DNA of 64,000 nucleotides, from positions 1 to 64,000 of the forward strand of contig NZ_JAJFZM010000016.1 in the NCBI RefSeq assembly GCF_020733705.1, in the 5' to 3' direction. The stretch comes from Nocardia australiensis. GTDB taxonomy: Bacteria > Actinomycetota > Actinomycetes > Mycobacteriales > Mycobacteriaceae. The first letter of the stretch is position 1, and every line of letters starts with the position of its first letter. Positions 36,569 through 44,879 of the stretch are shown one piece after another. The notes under the pieces were generated by a model. That model made no database searches, had not been told where the DNA came from, and saw only the letters and a program-made list of their open reading frames with translations. The position numbers and the translations under genes were made by a program.

Positions 36569-38239
36569 ATGGTCGAGACGCAGCGCACCGGCGACACCGG
36601 GCAATCCGCAAGCGAGTCCTCCAGCGCCACAAAGCCGGGCTGGCCGGAGCAAGCGGCGAGTATGGTGTGGGACGCCTGGGGTATTCCCGCCGGACACAAG
36701 CCGCTATCGGCGCAGATTCGGGGGCTGTTGGCGCAGGTATTCGGAGTGTCCGGAGATCCGGTGACGCGCCGCGATGAGGTTGACGTGCCGCTGCGTGAGT
36801 CGGCGCTCACGCCTGACCGGCGAGACGGCCTGGGCGCGGTGGTCGGCGCTGACAACGTCTCGGTCGACCATCACGACCGCCTGCTGCGTGCCGGCGGAAA
36901 GAGCACCCCCGACCTGCTGCGCCGCCGCGCCGAAGGGCCTCAGGACGCCCCCGACGCGATCGTCTACCCGGCCGATCACGACCAGGTGCTCGCGGTGCTG
37001 ACCTACTGCGCCGCCAATGCCATCGCGGTCGTCCCGTTCGGCGGCGGCACCAGCGTGGTCGGCGGCGTGGATCCGATCGGCGGTCGCTTCGATACCGTCA
37101 TCGCGCTGGACCTGCGACGGCTGGACACGCTTTCGAAGGTCGACCCCATCAGCGGCACGGCCGCACTCGGCGCGGGCCTCACGGGGCCGGCGGCCGAGAA
37201 ATTGCTCGCCGCCCATGGCCTTTCGCTCGGCCACTTCCCGCAAAGCTTCGAATTCGCCAGCATCGGTGGCTTCGCGGCGACCCGATCATCGGGCCAGGCT
37301 TCGGCGGGCTACGGCCGTTTCGACGATATGGTCCAGCACCTGAAGATCGCCACTCCCAGCGGCACCATCGAACTCGGCCGCGCACCCGCGTCGGCCGCGG
37401 GTCCGGATCTGCGCGAGCTTTTCGTCGGCTCGGAGGGGGCGCTCGGTGTGATCACGGAGGTCACACTGCGGGTGCATCCGGTTCCGGAAACCATCGGCTA
37501 CCAGGCGTGGTCGTTCCCCGACTTCGAAACCGGCGCCGCCGCACTGCGTTCGGTGGTGCAGGCGGGTGCGGCGCCGACCGTGCTCCGGCTGTCCGATGAG
37601 GTCGAGACCGGCGTCAACCTGGCCCGCACCGCCGATATCGGTGGTAACCCGGTGGCGGGTTGTCTGGCCATCACCACCTTCGAGGGCACCGCCGCGCACG
37701 TCGCGGCACGCAGCGCCGAGGCGGGCGCATTGCTCGCGGCGGCGGGCGGCAATGCGCTGGGACAGACGCCCGCTCAGGAATGGGAGCACGGCCGTTTCGC
37801 CGCGCCCTACATGCGCGACGCGCTACTGGATGTCGGCGTGCTGTGCGAAACCCTGGAAACGGCGACTACCTGGTCGAACCTCGCCGCCCTCAAGTCGAAG
37901 GTGACCGCGGCGCTGACGGATTCGCTTGCCGGACAGGGCACCCCGCCGCTGGTGATGTGCCACATTTCGCATACCTACCCGACCGGCGCTTCGCTGTACT
38001 TCACCATCATCGCCAAACAGCTCGACGATCCGATCGCCCAGTGGCACGCGGCGAAACAGGCCGTCGGCGATGCGATCATGACCGCGGGCGGCACCATCAC
38101 CCACCACCACGCGGTCGGCACCGACCACCGCCCGTGGATCCCCGCCGAGATCGGCGACCTCGGCGTTCGGATTCTGCGAGCGGTGAAACAGCAGCTGGAC
38201 CCGGCGGGCATCCTCAACCCGGGAAAGCTGGTCCCGTGA
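36569..38239 (+). CDS. FAD-binding oxidase, alkyldihydroxyacetonephosphate-synthase family
   Basis: A protein of up to 556 aa in the vanillyl-alcohol-oxidase superfamily. The FAD-binding region contains VVPFGGGTSVVGGVDP and GFAATRSSGQASAGYGRFDDMV, and the end LDPAGILNPGKLVP is the family C-terminus. Homologues make ether lipids from acyl-DHAP; the actinobacterial substrate is unknown. The first ATG (36569) touches the operator palindrome and has no ribosome site; ATG 36662 (MVWDAWGIPAGHKP) matches the usual family start better and may be correct. It overlaps the lipid kinase gene as GTGA and pairs with glpD/DHAP metabolism across the divergent promoter. Confidence 0.9.
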   Translation: MVETQRTGDTGQSASESSSATKPGWPEQAASMVWDAWGIPAGHKPLSAQIRGLLAQVFGVSGDPVTRRDEVDVPLRESALTPDRRDGLGAVVGADNVSVDHHDRLLRAGGKSTPDLLRRRAEGPQDAPDAIVYPADHDQVLAVLTYCAANAIAVVPFGGGTSVVGGVDPIGGRFDTVIALDLRRLDTLSKVDPISGTAALGAGLTGPAAEKLLAAHGLSLGHFPQSFEFASIGGFAATRSSGQASAGYGRFDDMVQHLKIATPSGTIELGRAPASAAGPDLRELFVGSEGALGVITEVTLRVHPVPETIGYQAWSFPDFETGAAALRSVVQAGAAPTVLRLSDEVETGVNLARTADIGGNPVAGCLAITTFEGTAAHVAARSAEAGALLAAAGGNALGQTPAQEWEHGRFAAPYMRDALLDVGVLCETLETATTWSNLAALKSKVTAALTDSLAGQGTPPLVMCHISHTYPTGASLYFTIIAKQLDDPIAQWHAAKQAVGDAIMTAGGTITHHHAVGTDHRPWIPAEIGDLGVRILRAVKQQLDPAGILNPGKLVP

Positions 38240-39195
38240 CACCCGATTCGCCCCGTTCGCTGCGCACGCTGACGGTGGTGACCAACCCGCACTCCGGTGT
38301 CGGAAGAGGACACGGCGTGGCCGCGGCGGCGTTGGCCAGGTTCGCCGAACGCGGTGTCGAGGTCACCGAGGTTCGCGCGCCGACGGCAGCCGAATCGGTG
38401 CGCCTGGTGCGGGAATCGATCGACAGCGCGCACCCGCCGGACGCGGTGGTCTGTATCGGCGGCGACGGGCTGATGAACGTCCTGCTCGGGGCGGTCGCAC
38501 AGACCGGTGTTCCGCTGGGGCTGATCCCCGCCGGCACCGGCAATGATTTGGCGAGGGAAATCGGCGTGCCCACCGACGATCCCGTCGCCGCCGCCGATCT
38601 GATACTTCGCGGCCGCACCAGGACCATCGACCTCGGCGTGGTCGAATCGGAGGCGCCGGGTGTCGAACCCAAATGGTTCGCCACCGTCACCGGCACCGGT
38701 TTCGACGCGCGAGTCACACTGCGCGCAAACAGGATGCGGTGGCCGAAGGGGCCGTTGCGCTATACGATCGCCGCGCTCGTCGAGATCGTCGGCCGCTTCG
38801 CCGTGCCCTACCGGATGGAGCTATTCGGTGTCGCCCACCGCGCGCTCGATAATCCGGTGTCCGACACCGTGATCGAGACCGCCGCGGTCATGGTGGCGGT
38901 GGGTAATACCCGCACCTACGGAGGCGGCATGCTGATCTGCCCGGATGCGAAACCCGACGACGGGCTGCTGGATCTGACCGTGGTCGGCGCCGTCACGCGG
39001 CGGGACATGCTGCGGCTGTTGCCCGCGCTGTCGGCGGGCAAACGGATCGACCACCCGAAGACCAAGCAGTACCGCGTCGAGCAGGTGACTCTCACCGCGC
39101 CCGGCGCTCCCGCGACCGCCGACGGCGAGCCGGCGGGCACGCTGCCGGTCACGCTGCGCGCGGTATCGGGCGCGCTCACGGTGCTGGTTCTCTGA
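38236..39195 (+). CDS. Diacylglycerol/lipid kinase (DAGK catalytic family)
   Basis: A 319-aa lipid kinase. The nucleotide-binding fold carries TVVTNPHSGVGRG, VCIGGDGLMNVLLGA (the GGDGT-like motif with L) and GLIPAGTGNDLAREIG; the C-terminal beta-sandwich contains GGGMLICPDAKPDDGLLDL. It phosphorylates diacylglycerol or a related lipid. The mycobacterial counterpart (Rv2252, from memory) is linked to phosphatidylinositol mannoside synthesis. Its GTG overlaps the upstream stop as GTGA. A strong terminator follows. Confidence 0.93.
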   Translation: MTPDSPRSLRTLTVVTNPHSGVGRGHGVAAAALARFAERGVEVTEVRAPTAAESVRLVRESIDSAHPPDAVVCIGGDGLMNVLLGAVAQTGVPLGLIPAGTGNDLAREIGVPTDDPVAAADLILRGRTRTIDLGVVESEAPGVEPKWFATVTGTGFDARVTLRANRMRWPKGPLRYTIAALVEIVGRFAVPYRMELFGVAHRALDNPVSDTVIETAAVMVAVGNTRTYGGGMLICPDAKPDDGLLDLTVVGAVTRRDMLRLLPALSAGKRIDHPKTKQYRVEQVTLTAPGAPATADGEPAGTLPVTLRAVSGALTVLVL

Positions 39196-39269
39196 GTGCG
39201 GGCGAGAATCTGAGAATTGCATATGGATTCCACGGTCGGGCTCTGATCGGCGGTAGGCTTTTATGTGTA

Positions 39270-39316
39270 GGCGGAGTTTTCGGTGTCCCTCATCCACCGA
39301 AGGCTCCGTCTTTTTC
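39270..39316 (+). terminator. Rho-independent terminator upstream of valS
   Basis: A two-part stem (GGCGGAG/CTCCGTC outside, TTCGGTG/CACCGAA inside) with a nine-base loop is followed by TTTTTC. It is the clearest intrinsic terminator in the window. It ends the lipid-kinase operon. A -10-like TAGGCT (39254-39259) just before it could also start a short RNA that this hairpin ends at once. Confidence 0.85.
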
Positions 39317-39356
39317 TATGCTCGGTGGCCTGTGCGAGCGCATCCAACCCGACCAC

Positions 39357-39362
39357 TAGAAT
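39357..39362 (+). promoter_or_regulatory. -10-like TAGAAT of valS
   Basis: TAGAAT ends six bases before the GTG at 39369 and no ribosome site exists between them, so valS is probably read from a leaderless mRNA. Confidence 0.55.
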
Positions 39363-39368
39363 CGTCGG

Positions 39369-42047
39369 GTGACCAGCGCAGCCTCTGACAACTCGCGTAA
39401 TCGTGCCGATGCCCTCCCCAAGAGCTGGAACCCCAGCGAGGTGGAGGCCGAGATGTACGAGCGCTGGGTAGCCGCCGGTTATTTCATCGCCGACGCCGAA
39501 AGCGACAAGCCCGGTTACTCGATCGTGCTGCCGCCGCCGAATGTCACCGGCAGCCTGCACATGGGCCACGCTCTCGACCACACCCTGATGGACACGCTGT
39601 CGCGCCGCAAGCGCATGCAGGGTTACGAAGTGCTGTGGCTACCCGGCATGGACCACGCGGGGATCGCCACGCAGAACATTGTGGAAAAGCAGCTCGCGGT
39701 GGACGGCAAGACCAAGGAAGACTTCGGCCGCGAACTGTTCATCGAAAAGGTGTGGGACTGGAAGCGTGAATCCGGCGGCGCCATCCAGTGGCAGATGCGC
39801 GCGCTCGGCGACGGCGTCGACTGGAGCCGCGACCGCTTCACCATGGACGAGGGCCTGTCACGGGCCGTGCAGACCATCTTCAAGCGCCTCTACGACGCGG
39901 GCCTGATCTACCGCGCCGAGCGACTGGTGAACTGGTCGCCGGAACTACGCACCGCCATCTCCGATATCGAGGTCAAGCACGAGGACGTGGAAGGCGAGCT
40001 GGTCTCGCTGCGCTACGGCTCCCTCGACGACAACGAGCCGCACGTCATCGTGGCCACCACTCGGGTGGAGACCATGCTCGGCGATACGGCCGTCGCGGTG
40101 CACCCCGACGATCCGCGCTACCAGGCGCTGATCGGCACCACGCTCTACCACCCGATCACCGGGCGGCAGATCCCGATCATCGCCGACGATTACGTCGATC
40201 CCGAATTCGGTTCCGGTGCGGTGAAGATCACCCCCGCGCACGACCCGAACGACTTCGAGATGGGCCTGCGCCACAACCTGCCGATGCCGACCATCATGGA
40301 CGAGCGCGGCCGGATCAGCGATACCGGTACCGAATTCGATGGCATCGACCGGTTCGAGGCGCGGGTCAAGGTGCGCGAGCGGTTGGCGGCCGAGGGCCGT
40401 ATCGCCGCCGAGAAGCGTCCTTATCTGCACAGCGTCGGGCATTCCGAGCGCAGCGGCGAGGCGATCGAGCCGCGGCTGTCGATGCAGTGGTGGGTCAAGG
40501 TGGAGTCACTGGCCAAGGCCGCGGGCGACGCGGTCCGCAACGGCGACACTGTGATTCATCCGCCCAGCCAAGAGCCACGCTGGTTCGACTGGGTCGACAA
40601 TATGCACGACTGGACCATTTCACGGCAGCTGTGGTGGGGTCACCGCATCCCGATCTGGTACGGCCCCGAGGGCGAGGTGGTGTGCGTCGGCCCGGACGAG
40701 GTCGCGCCCGAGGGCTGGGTACAGGACCCCGACGTGCTCGACACCTGGTTCTCCTCGGGACTGTGGCCGTTCTCCACCATGGGCTGGCCGAATTCCACCG
40801 AGGAGCTCCAGAAGTTCTATCCGACAAGCGTTCTCGTCACCGGCTACGACATCCTGTTCTTCTGGGTGGCCCGGATGATGATGTTCGGTACCTTCGTCGC
40901 CGACGATCCGGTGCTCACCGCGGGCAAGAACGGCGCCACCCAGGTTCCGTTCAAGGATGTTTTCCTGCACGGGCTGATTCGTGATCAGTTCGGCAAGAAG
41001 ATGTCGAAGTCGCGCGGTAACGGCATCGATCCGCTGGAGTGGATCAGGGACTACGGTGCGGACGCGTTGCGCTTCACCCTGGCACGCGGCGCCCAGCCCG
41101 GCGGCGACCTGTCGGTCGGCCAGGCGCACGCGCTCGCGTCGCGCAGTTTCGTCACAAAACTGTTCAACGCCACCAAGTTCGCGCTGATGAACGGCGCGCA
41201 CACCGGCGCGCTGCCCGCTCGCGGTGACCTCACCGACGCCGACCGGTGGATCATCGATCGACTCGAAGAGGTTCGCGCCGAGGTTGATTCGGCGTTCGAC
41301 GGCTACGAGTTCGGCAAGGCGTGTGAGGCGCTGTATCACTTCGCGTGGGACGAATTGTGTGACTGGTACCTCGAGCTGGCCAAGGTGCAGTTCGCCGCCG
41401 AGGGTTCGCGCGCCGAGGCGACCGCGCTGGTGCTCGGCAATGTCCTGGATGCTGTGCTGCGGCTGCTGCACCCGGTGATCCCGTTCGTCACCGAATCACT
41501 GTGGCAGGCATTGACCGATGGCGAGTCGGTCGTCGTCGCCGCGTGGCCGCAGGCAACCGGCGTGCCCGCTGACGCGGTTTCGGCGCAACGCATTTCGGAC
41601 GCACAGCGCTTGATCACCGAGATTCGCCGGTTCCGCAGCGACCAGGGCCTGGCCGATAAGCAGAAGGTCGCGGCCAAGCTGATCGGCCTCGACGCCGCCG
41701 GGCTCACCGAGCAGCACGCCTCGGTCGCCAATCTGGCCCGGCTGACCGGGCCCGGTGACGGCTTCGCGGTGACCGCGTCCGTCGAGGTCCGGTTGAGCGG
41801 CGCCACTGTGACCGTGGAACTGGACACCTCCGGCGCCGTCGACCTGGACGTCGAACGCCGCCGCTTCGAAAAGGACCTGGCCGCGGCCGAGAAGGAATTG
41901 GCTGCCACCACCGTCAAACTCGGAAACGAGGCGTTCCTCGCCAAGGCACCCGAGGCGGTGGTCGACAAAATCAAGGACCGCCGCGATGTCGCCGAGACGG
42001 AAGTCGCACGCATCAGCGCCCGGCTCGCGGAATTGAGCGGCAAGTGA
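39369..42047 (+). CDS. valS: Valyl-tRNA synthetase
   Basis: An 892-aa class I synthetase. The HIGH motif appears as PPPNVTGSLHMGHAL (about residue 55-70) and the KMSKS loop as GKKMSKSRGNGIDPLEW (about 540). The editing domain (HVIVATTRVETMLGDTAVAVHPDD) and the tRNA-binding C-terminal coiled coil (VDLDVERRRFEKDLAAAEKELAAT) are complete. It charges tRNA-Val. The start codon GTG follows a -10 hexamer directly. It overlaps folC as GTGA at 42044, the first of a housekeeping operon. Confidence 0.98.
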   Translation: MTSAASDNSRNRADALPKSWNPSEVEAEMYERWVAAGYFIADAESDKPGYSIVLPPPNVTGSLHMGHALDHTLMDTLSRRKRMQGYEVLWLPGMDHAGIATQNIVEKQLAVDGKTKEDFGRELFIEKVWDWKRESGGAIQWQMRALGDGVDWSRDRFTMDEGLSRAVQTIFKRLYDAGLIYRAERLVNWSPELRTAISDIEVKHEDVEGELVSLRYGSLDDNEPHVIVATTRVETMLGDTAVAVHPDDPRYQALIGTTLYHPITGRQIPIIADDYVDPEFGSGAVKITPAHDPNDFEMGLRHNLPMPTIMDERGRISDTGTEFDGIDRFEARVKVRERLAAEGRIAAEKRPYLHSVGHSERSGEAIEPRLSMQWWVKVESLAKAAGDAVRNGDTVIHPPSQEPRWFDWVDNMHDWTISRQLWWGHRIPIWYGPEGEVVCVGPDEVAPEGWVQDPDVLDTWFSSGLWPFSTMGWPNSTEELQKFYPTSVLVTGYDILFFWVARMMMFGTFVADDPVLTAGKNGATQVPFKDVFLHGLIRDQFGKKMSKSRGNGIDPLEWIRDYGADALRFTLARGAQPGGDLSVGQAHALASRSFVTKLFNATKFALMNGAHTGALPARGDLTDADRWIIDRLEEVRAEVDSAFDGYEFGKACEALYHFAWDELCDWYLELAKVQFAAEGSRAEATALVLGNVLDAVLRLLHPVIPFVTESLWQALTDGESVVVAAWPQATGVPADAVSAQRISDAQRLITEIRRFRSDQGLADKQKVAAKLIGLDAAGLTEQHASVANLARLTGPGDGFAVTASVEVRLSGATVTVELDTSGAVDLDVERRRFEKDLAAAEKELAATTVKLGNEAFLAKAPEAVVDKIKDRRDVAETEVARISARLAELSGK

Positions 42048-43510
42048 ACACCGAACCGGAACCGCAGTACGACGACGAGGGCTCGCCCACCTCGGGTGGG
42101 CGGCTCGGCGCCGGGCCGTCGCCGGTCGATCTAGCCGAAATGGCGCTGGTCGAGGCGGAACTCGATCGACGCTGGCCCGAAACCAAGATCGAGCCGTCGC
42201 TGACCCGCATCGCTACCCTGATGGATCTGCTCGGCTCGCCGCAGCAGAACTATCCGGCGATCCATATCGCGGGCACCAACGGTAAGACCTCGGTGACCAG
42301 GATGATCGACGCGCTGCTCACCGCGCTGCATCGCCGAACCGGCCGGATAACCAGCCCGCACCTGCAACTGGCTACCGAGCGGATCAGCATCGACAACAAG
42401 CCGATCACCCCCGCGCAATACGTGGAGACCTTCCGCGAACTGGTGCCCTATATCGAGATGATCGATAAACAGTCCGCCGCGGCCGATGGCCCGGACATGA
42501 GCAAGTTCGAGGTGCTCACCGGCATGGCCTTCGCCGCCTTCGCCGAGGCGCCCATCGACGTGGCGGTCGTCGAGACCGGCATGGGCGGCAGCTGGGACGC
42601 GACCAATGTCATCGACGGGCAGGTCGCGGTGATCACGCCGATCGGCCTCGACCACACCGACTACCTCGGTACCGACCTCACCGCCATCGCGGGGGAGAAG
42701 GCCGGAATCATCAAGCGTGCGCCCGAGAGCGTCGTACCGCGCGATACCGTCGCGGTGATCGCCGAACAGGAACCCGAGGCGATGGAGGTGCTGCTGCGTC
42801 GCGCCGTCGAGGTCGATGCCGCGGTCGCGCGGGCGGGTTCGGAGTTCCGGGTACTGGCCAGGCAGATCGCTGTCGGCGGCCAGCAGCTCGAATTGCAGGG
42901 CCTCGGTGGGGTTTACGACGAGATTTTCCTGCCGCTGCACGGCGAACACCAGGCCCGCAATGCCGCGCTCGCGCTCGCCGCGGTCGAGGCGTTCTTCGGC
43001 GCGGGCGCGCAGCGTCAACTCGACATCGAGGCGATTCGCGCCGGTTTCGCGAGCGTCACCAGCCCGGGCAGGCTCGAGCGCATGCGCAGCGCGCCGACGA
43101 TCTTTATCGACGCCGCACACAATCCGGCCGGTGCCAAGGCGCTGGCGGCGACGCTGACCGCCGAATTCGACTTCCGCAAATTGGTCGGTGTCGTCGGGGT
43201 GCTCGGTGACAAGGACGCGGCGGGCATGCTGGAGGCGCTCGAACCGGTCTTCGATGAGATCGTCGTAACCACCAACGGCTCCCCGCGAGCCATGGATGTC
43301 GACACCCTCGCGAACCTCGCGGTACAACGCTTCGGTGACGAGCGCGTGGTCACCGCCGAGGCACTGCCCGACGCACTCGAAACGGCCATCGCGCTGGCCG
43401 AAGAGGTCGGCGACGCGGGCGAAATGGTATCCGGCGCCGGTATCGTGGTGACCGGTTCGGTAGTCACGGCGGGCGCGGCCCGCGCGCTGTTCGGAAAGGA
43501 CCCGGCATGA
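42044..43510 (+). CDS. folC: Folylpolyglutamate synthase / dihydrofolate synthase
   Basis: A 488-aa Mur-ligase-fold enzyme with the ATP P-loop IAGTNGKTSVTRMIDAL near residue 80, the folate-binding loop region (TSPHLQLATERISID) and the second-domain motif FIDAAHNPAGAKALAA. It adds glutamate to folates. The N-terminal 30 residues are an extra Pro/Gly/Asp-rich piece. GTG overlaps the valS stop as GTGA, so translation is coupled. Confidence 0.96.
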   Translation: MNTEPEPQYDDEGSPTSGGRLGAGPSPVDLAEMALVEAELDRRWPETKIEPSLTRIATLMDLLGSPQQNYPAIHIAGTNGKTSVTRMIDALLTALHRRTGRITSPHLQLATERISIDNKPITPAQYVETFRELVPYIEMIDKQSAAADGPDMSKFEVLTGMAFAAFAEAPIDVAVVETGMGGSWDATNVIDGQVAVITPIGLDHTDYLGTDLTAIAGEKAGIIKRAPESVVPRDTVAVIAEQEPEAMEVLLRRAVEVDAAVARAGSEFRVLARQIAVGGQQLELQGLGGVYDEIFLPLHGEHQARNAALALAAVEAFFGAGAQRQLDIEAIRAGFASVTSPGRLERMRSAPTIFIDAAHNPAGAKALAATLTAEFDFRKLVGVVGVLGDKDAAGMLEALEPVFDEIVVTTNGSPRAMDVDTLANLAVQRFGDERVVTAEALPDALETAIALAEEVGDAGEMVSGAGIVVTGSVVTAGAARALFGKDPA

Positions 43511-43541
43511 CGACCCGCGCGCGCCGGAATCAGGAGACACG

Positions 43542-43979
43542 ATGAGTGCAACCGACGGCGCTGCCGAGCCCGAGCCGACCGACGCCGACAAGACTGTCGC
43601 GCCGCCCGCCACCGATCCGTGGAAGGGGTTGCGCGGTGTCATGGCGGGCACCCTGATTCTCGAGGCGATCACCGTGCTGCTCGCGCTGCCGGTCGTGGCC
43701 GCGGTCGGTGGCGGTGTCACGTGGGCCTCGGGGAGTTATCTGGTGATCCTGGCGCTGGTGATGATTCTCGGTGCCGGCTTCCAGCGCCGCCCATGGGCGG
43801 TCCCGTTCAACCTCGCCCTACAGGTGCTGCTCATCCTCGGCGTCTTCGTGCACCTCGCCATCGGCATCATGGGGATCCTGTTCGCCGTGGTGTGGGGCTT
43901 CATCCTGGTCCTGCGTTACGACGTCAAACGACGCATGGAACTCGGATTGCTCCCGAGCCAGCGCACCCAGCGTTCGTAG
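43542..43979 (+). CDS. DUF4233 membrane protein
   Basis: A 145-aa protein with an acidic/Pro N-terminus (1-28) and about four membrane helices (GVMAGTLILEAITVLLALPVVAAVGG, YLVILALVMILGAGF, VPFNLALQVLLILGVFVHLAIGIMGILFAVVWGFILVLRY). DUF4233 is regularly found between folC and ndk in Mycobacteriales (Rv2446c place). Function is unknown. GGAGACACG precedes the ATG. Confidence 0.9.
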   Translation: MSATDGAAEPEPTDADKTVAPPATDPWKGLRGVMAGTLILEAITVLLALPVVAAVGGGVTWASGSYLVILALVMILGAGFQRRPWAVPFNLALQVLLILGVFVHLAIGIMGILFAVVWGFILVLRYDVKRRMELGLLPSQRTQRS

Positions 43980-44018
43980 CGGATCCGGCGCTGATTACCG
44001 GGTACCGTAGGCGGCCAG

Positions 44019-44024
44019 TAGGCT
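44019..44024 (+). promoter_or_regulatory. -10-like TAGGCT of ndk
   Basis: TAGGCT ends seven bases before the GTG at 44032, with no ribosome site, so ndk probably has its own leaderless transcript. Confidence 0.55.
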
Positions 44025-44031
44025 GTGCGCC

Positions 44032-44448
44032 GTGACTGAGCAGACGTTGGTACTCATCAAGCCGGACGGCGTGGCCCGTGGCCTGGTCGGCGAGGTGCTG
44101 GCCCGGATCGAGCGCAAGGGGCTGAAGATCGCCGCCCTGGAGCTGAAGCAGGTATCTGAGGAAGTGGCCCGTGGCCACTACGCCGAGCACGCCGAGAAGC
44201 CGTTCTTCGGTTCTTTGATCGAGTTCATCACCTCCGGCCCGGTCGTCGCGGCCATTCTGGAGGGCCCACGCGCCATTGCGGCATTCCGGCAGATCGCCGG
44301 CGGCACCGATCCGGTCGAGAAGGCCGTCCCCGGCAGCATTCGCGGCGATTTCGCGCTGGAGACCCAGGAGAACCTGGTGCACGGCTCCGACTCGCCGGAA
44401 TCCGCCAAGCGCGAGATTGCTCTCTGGTTCCCCGAATTCCCGGCCTGA
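44032..44448 (+). CDS. ndk: Nucleoside diphosphate kinase
   Basis: A 138-aa NDK with all core motifs: LVLIKPDGVARGLVGEVL, the GGTDPVEKAVPGSIRGDF segment, and the phospho-histidine in ENLVHGSDSPE. It transfers the gamma phosphate from ATP to nucleoside diphosphates and stands as the housekeeping copy; a second, larger NDK-like protein is encoded at 62293-63246. Confidence 0.98.
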   Translation: MTEQTLVLIKPDGVARGLVGEVLARIERKGLKIAALELKQVSEEVARGHYAEHAEKPFFGSLIEFITSGPVVAAILEGPRAIAAFRQIAGGTDPVEKAVPGSIRGDFALETQENLVHGSDSPESAKREIALWFPEFPA

Positions 44449-44879
44449 TACCCAGCCTCGACGCCGTGTAGGTGTGCGGGAGTCGTGCGCCGATGGCGAA
44501 CCGTTGGCGGACGGTGTGGGATACTGGCACTGGTTGCCACCGATAGCGACCGTTCGCGCTGGTACGCGGGCGGACGGTGACGGAGGCGACCGGATGACAC
44601 CGCGGTTCGATGCCGATCATCGCTGCCACGGACAAACAACCCGTTATCGGTGGTGTGAGTCCGCGTCGGCACGCTGGATGAGCGCTGGTCCGTGGAGTTC
44701 AGCCAACAGCCAGGCGCCGCGTGACCAGTTAGCCCGACGAACAACCAGGTGGTAACCGGACACGCGGGGCGAGACCACACGACCTCGCGTCAACCGCGTG
44801 AGGCGAACGATTAGTGCCCCCGCGTCGGCCGCGTCAATTCTGCCAGGAGGGACGCGCCCGGGGGTCCCGAGGAGACTTC
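44449..44879. other. Long leader/intergenic region before the RNase E gene
   Basis: No gene is supported in 431 bp. GATACT near 44519 could be a -10 box. Length upstream of rne fits a long regulatory 5' leader, as known for rne in enterobacteria, but no conserved structure was recognised. Confidence 0.4.

Noticed and set aside
42131..43720. 529-aa minus-strand frame opposite folC
   Set aside because: Antisense shadow with Arg/Gly/Asp-rich low-information sequence; folC is certain on the plus strand.
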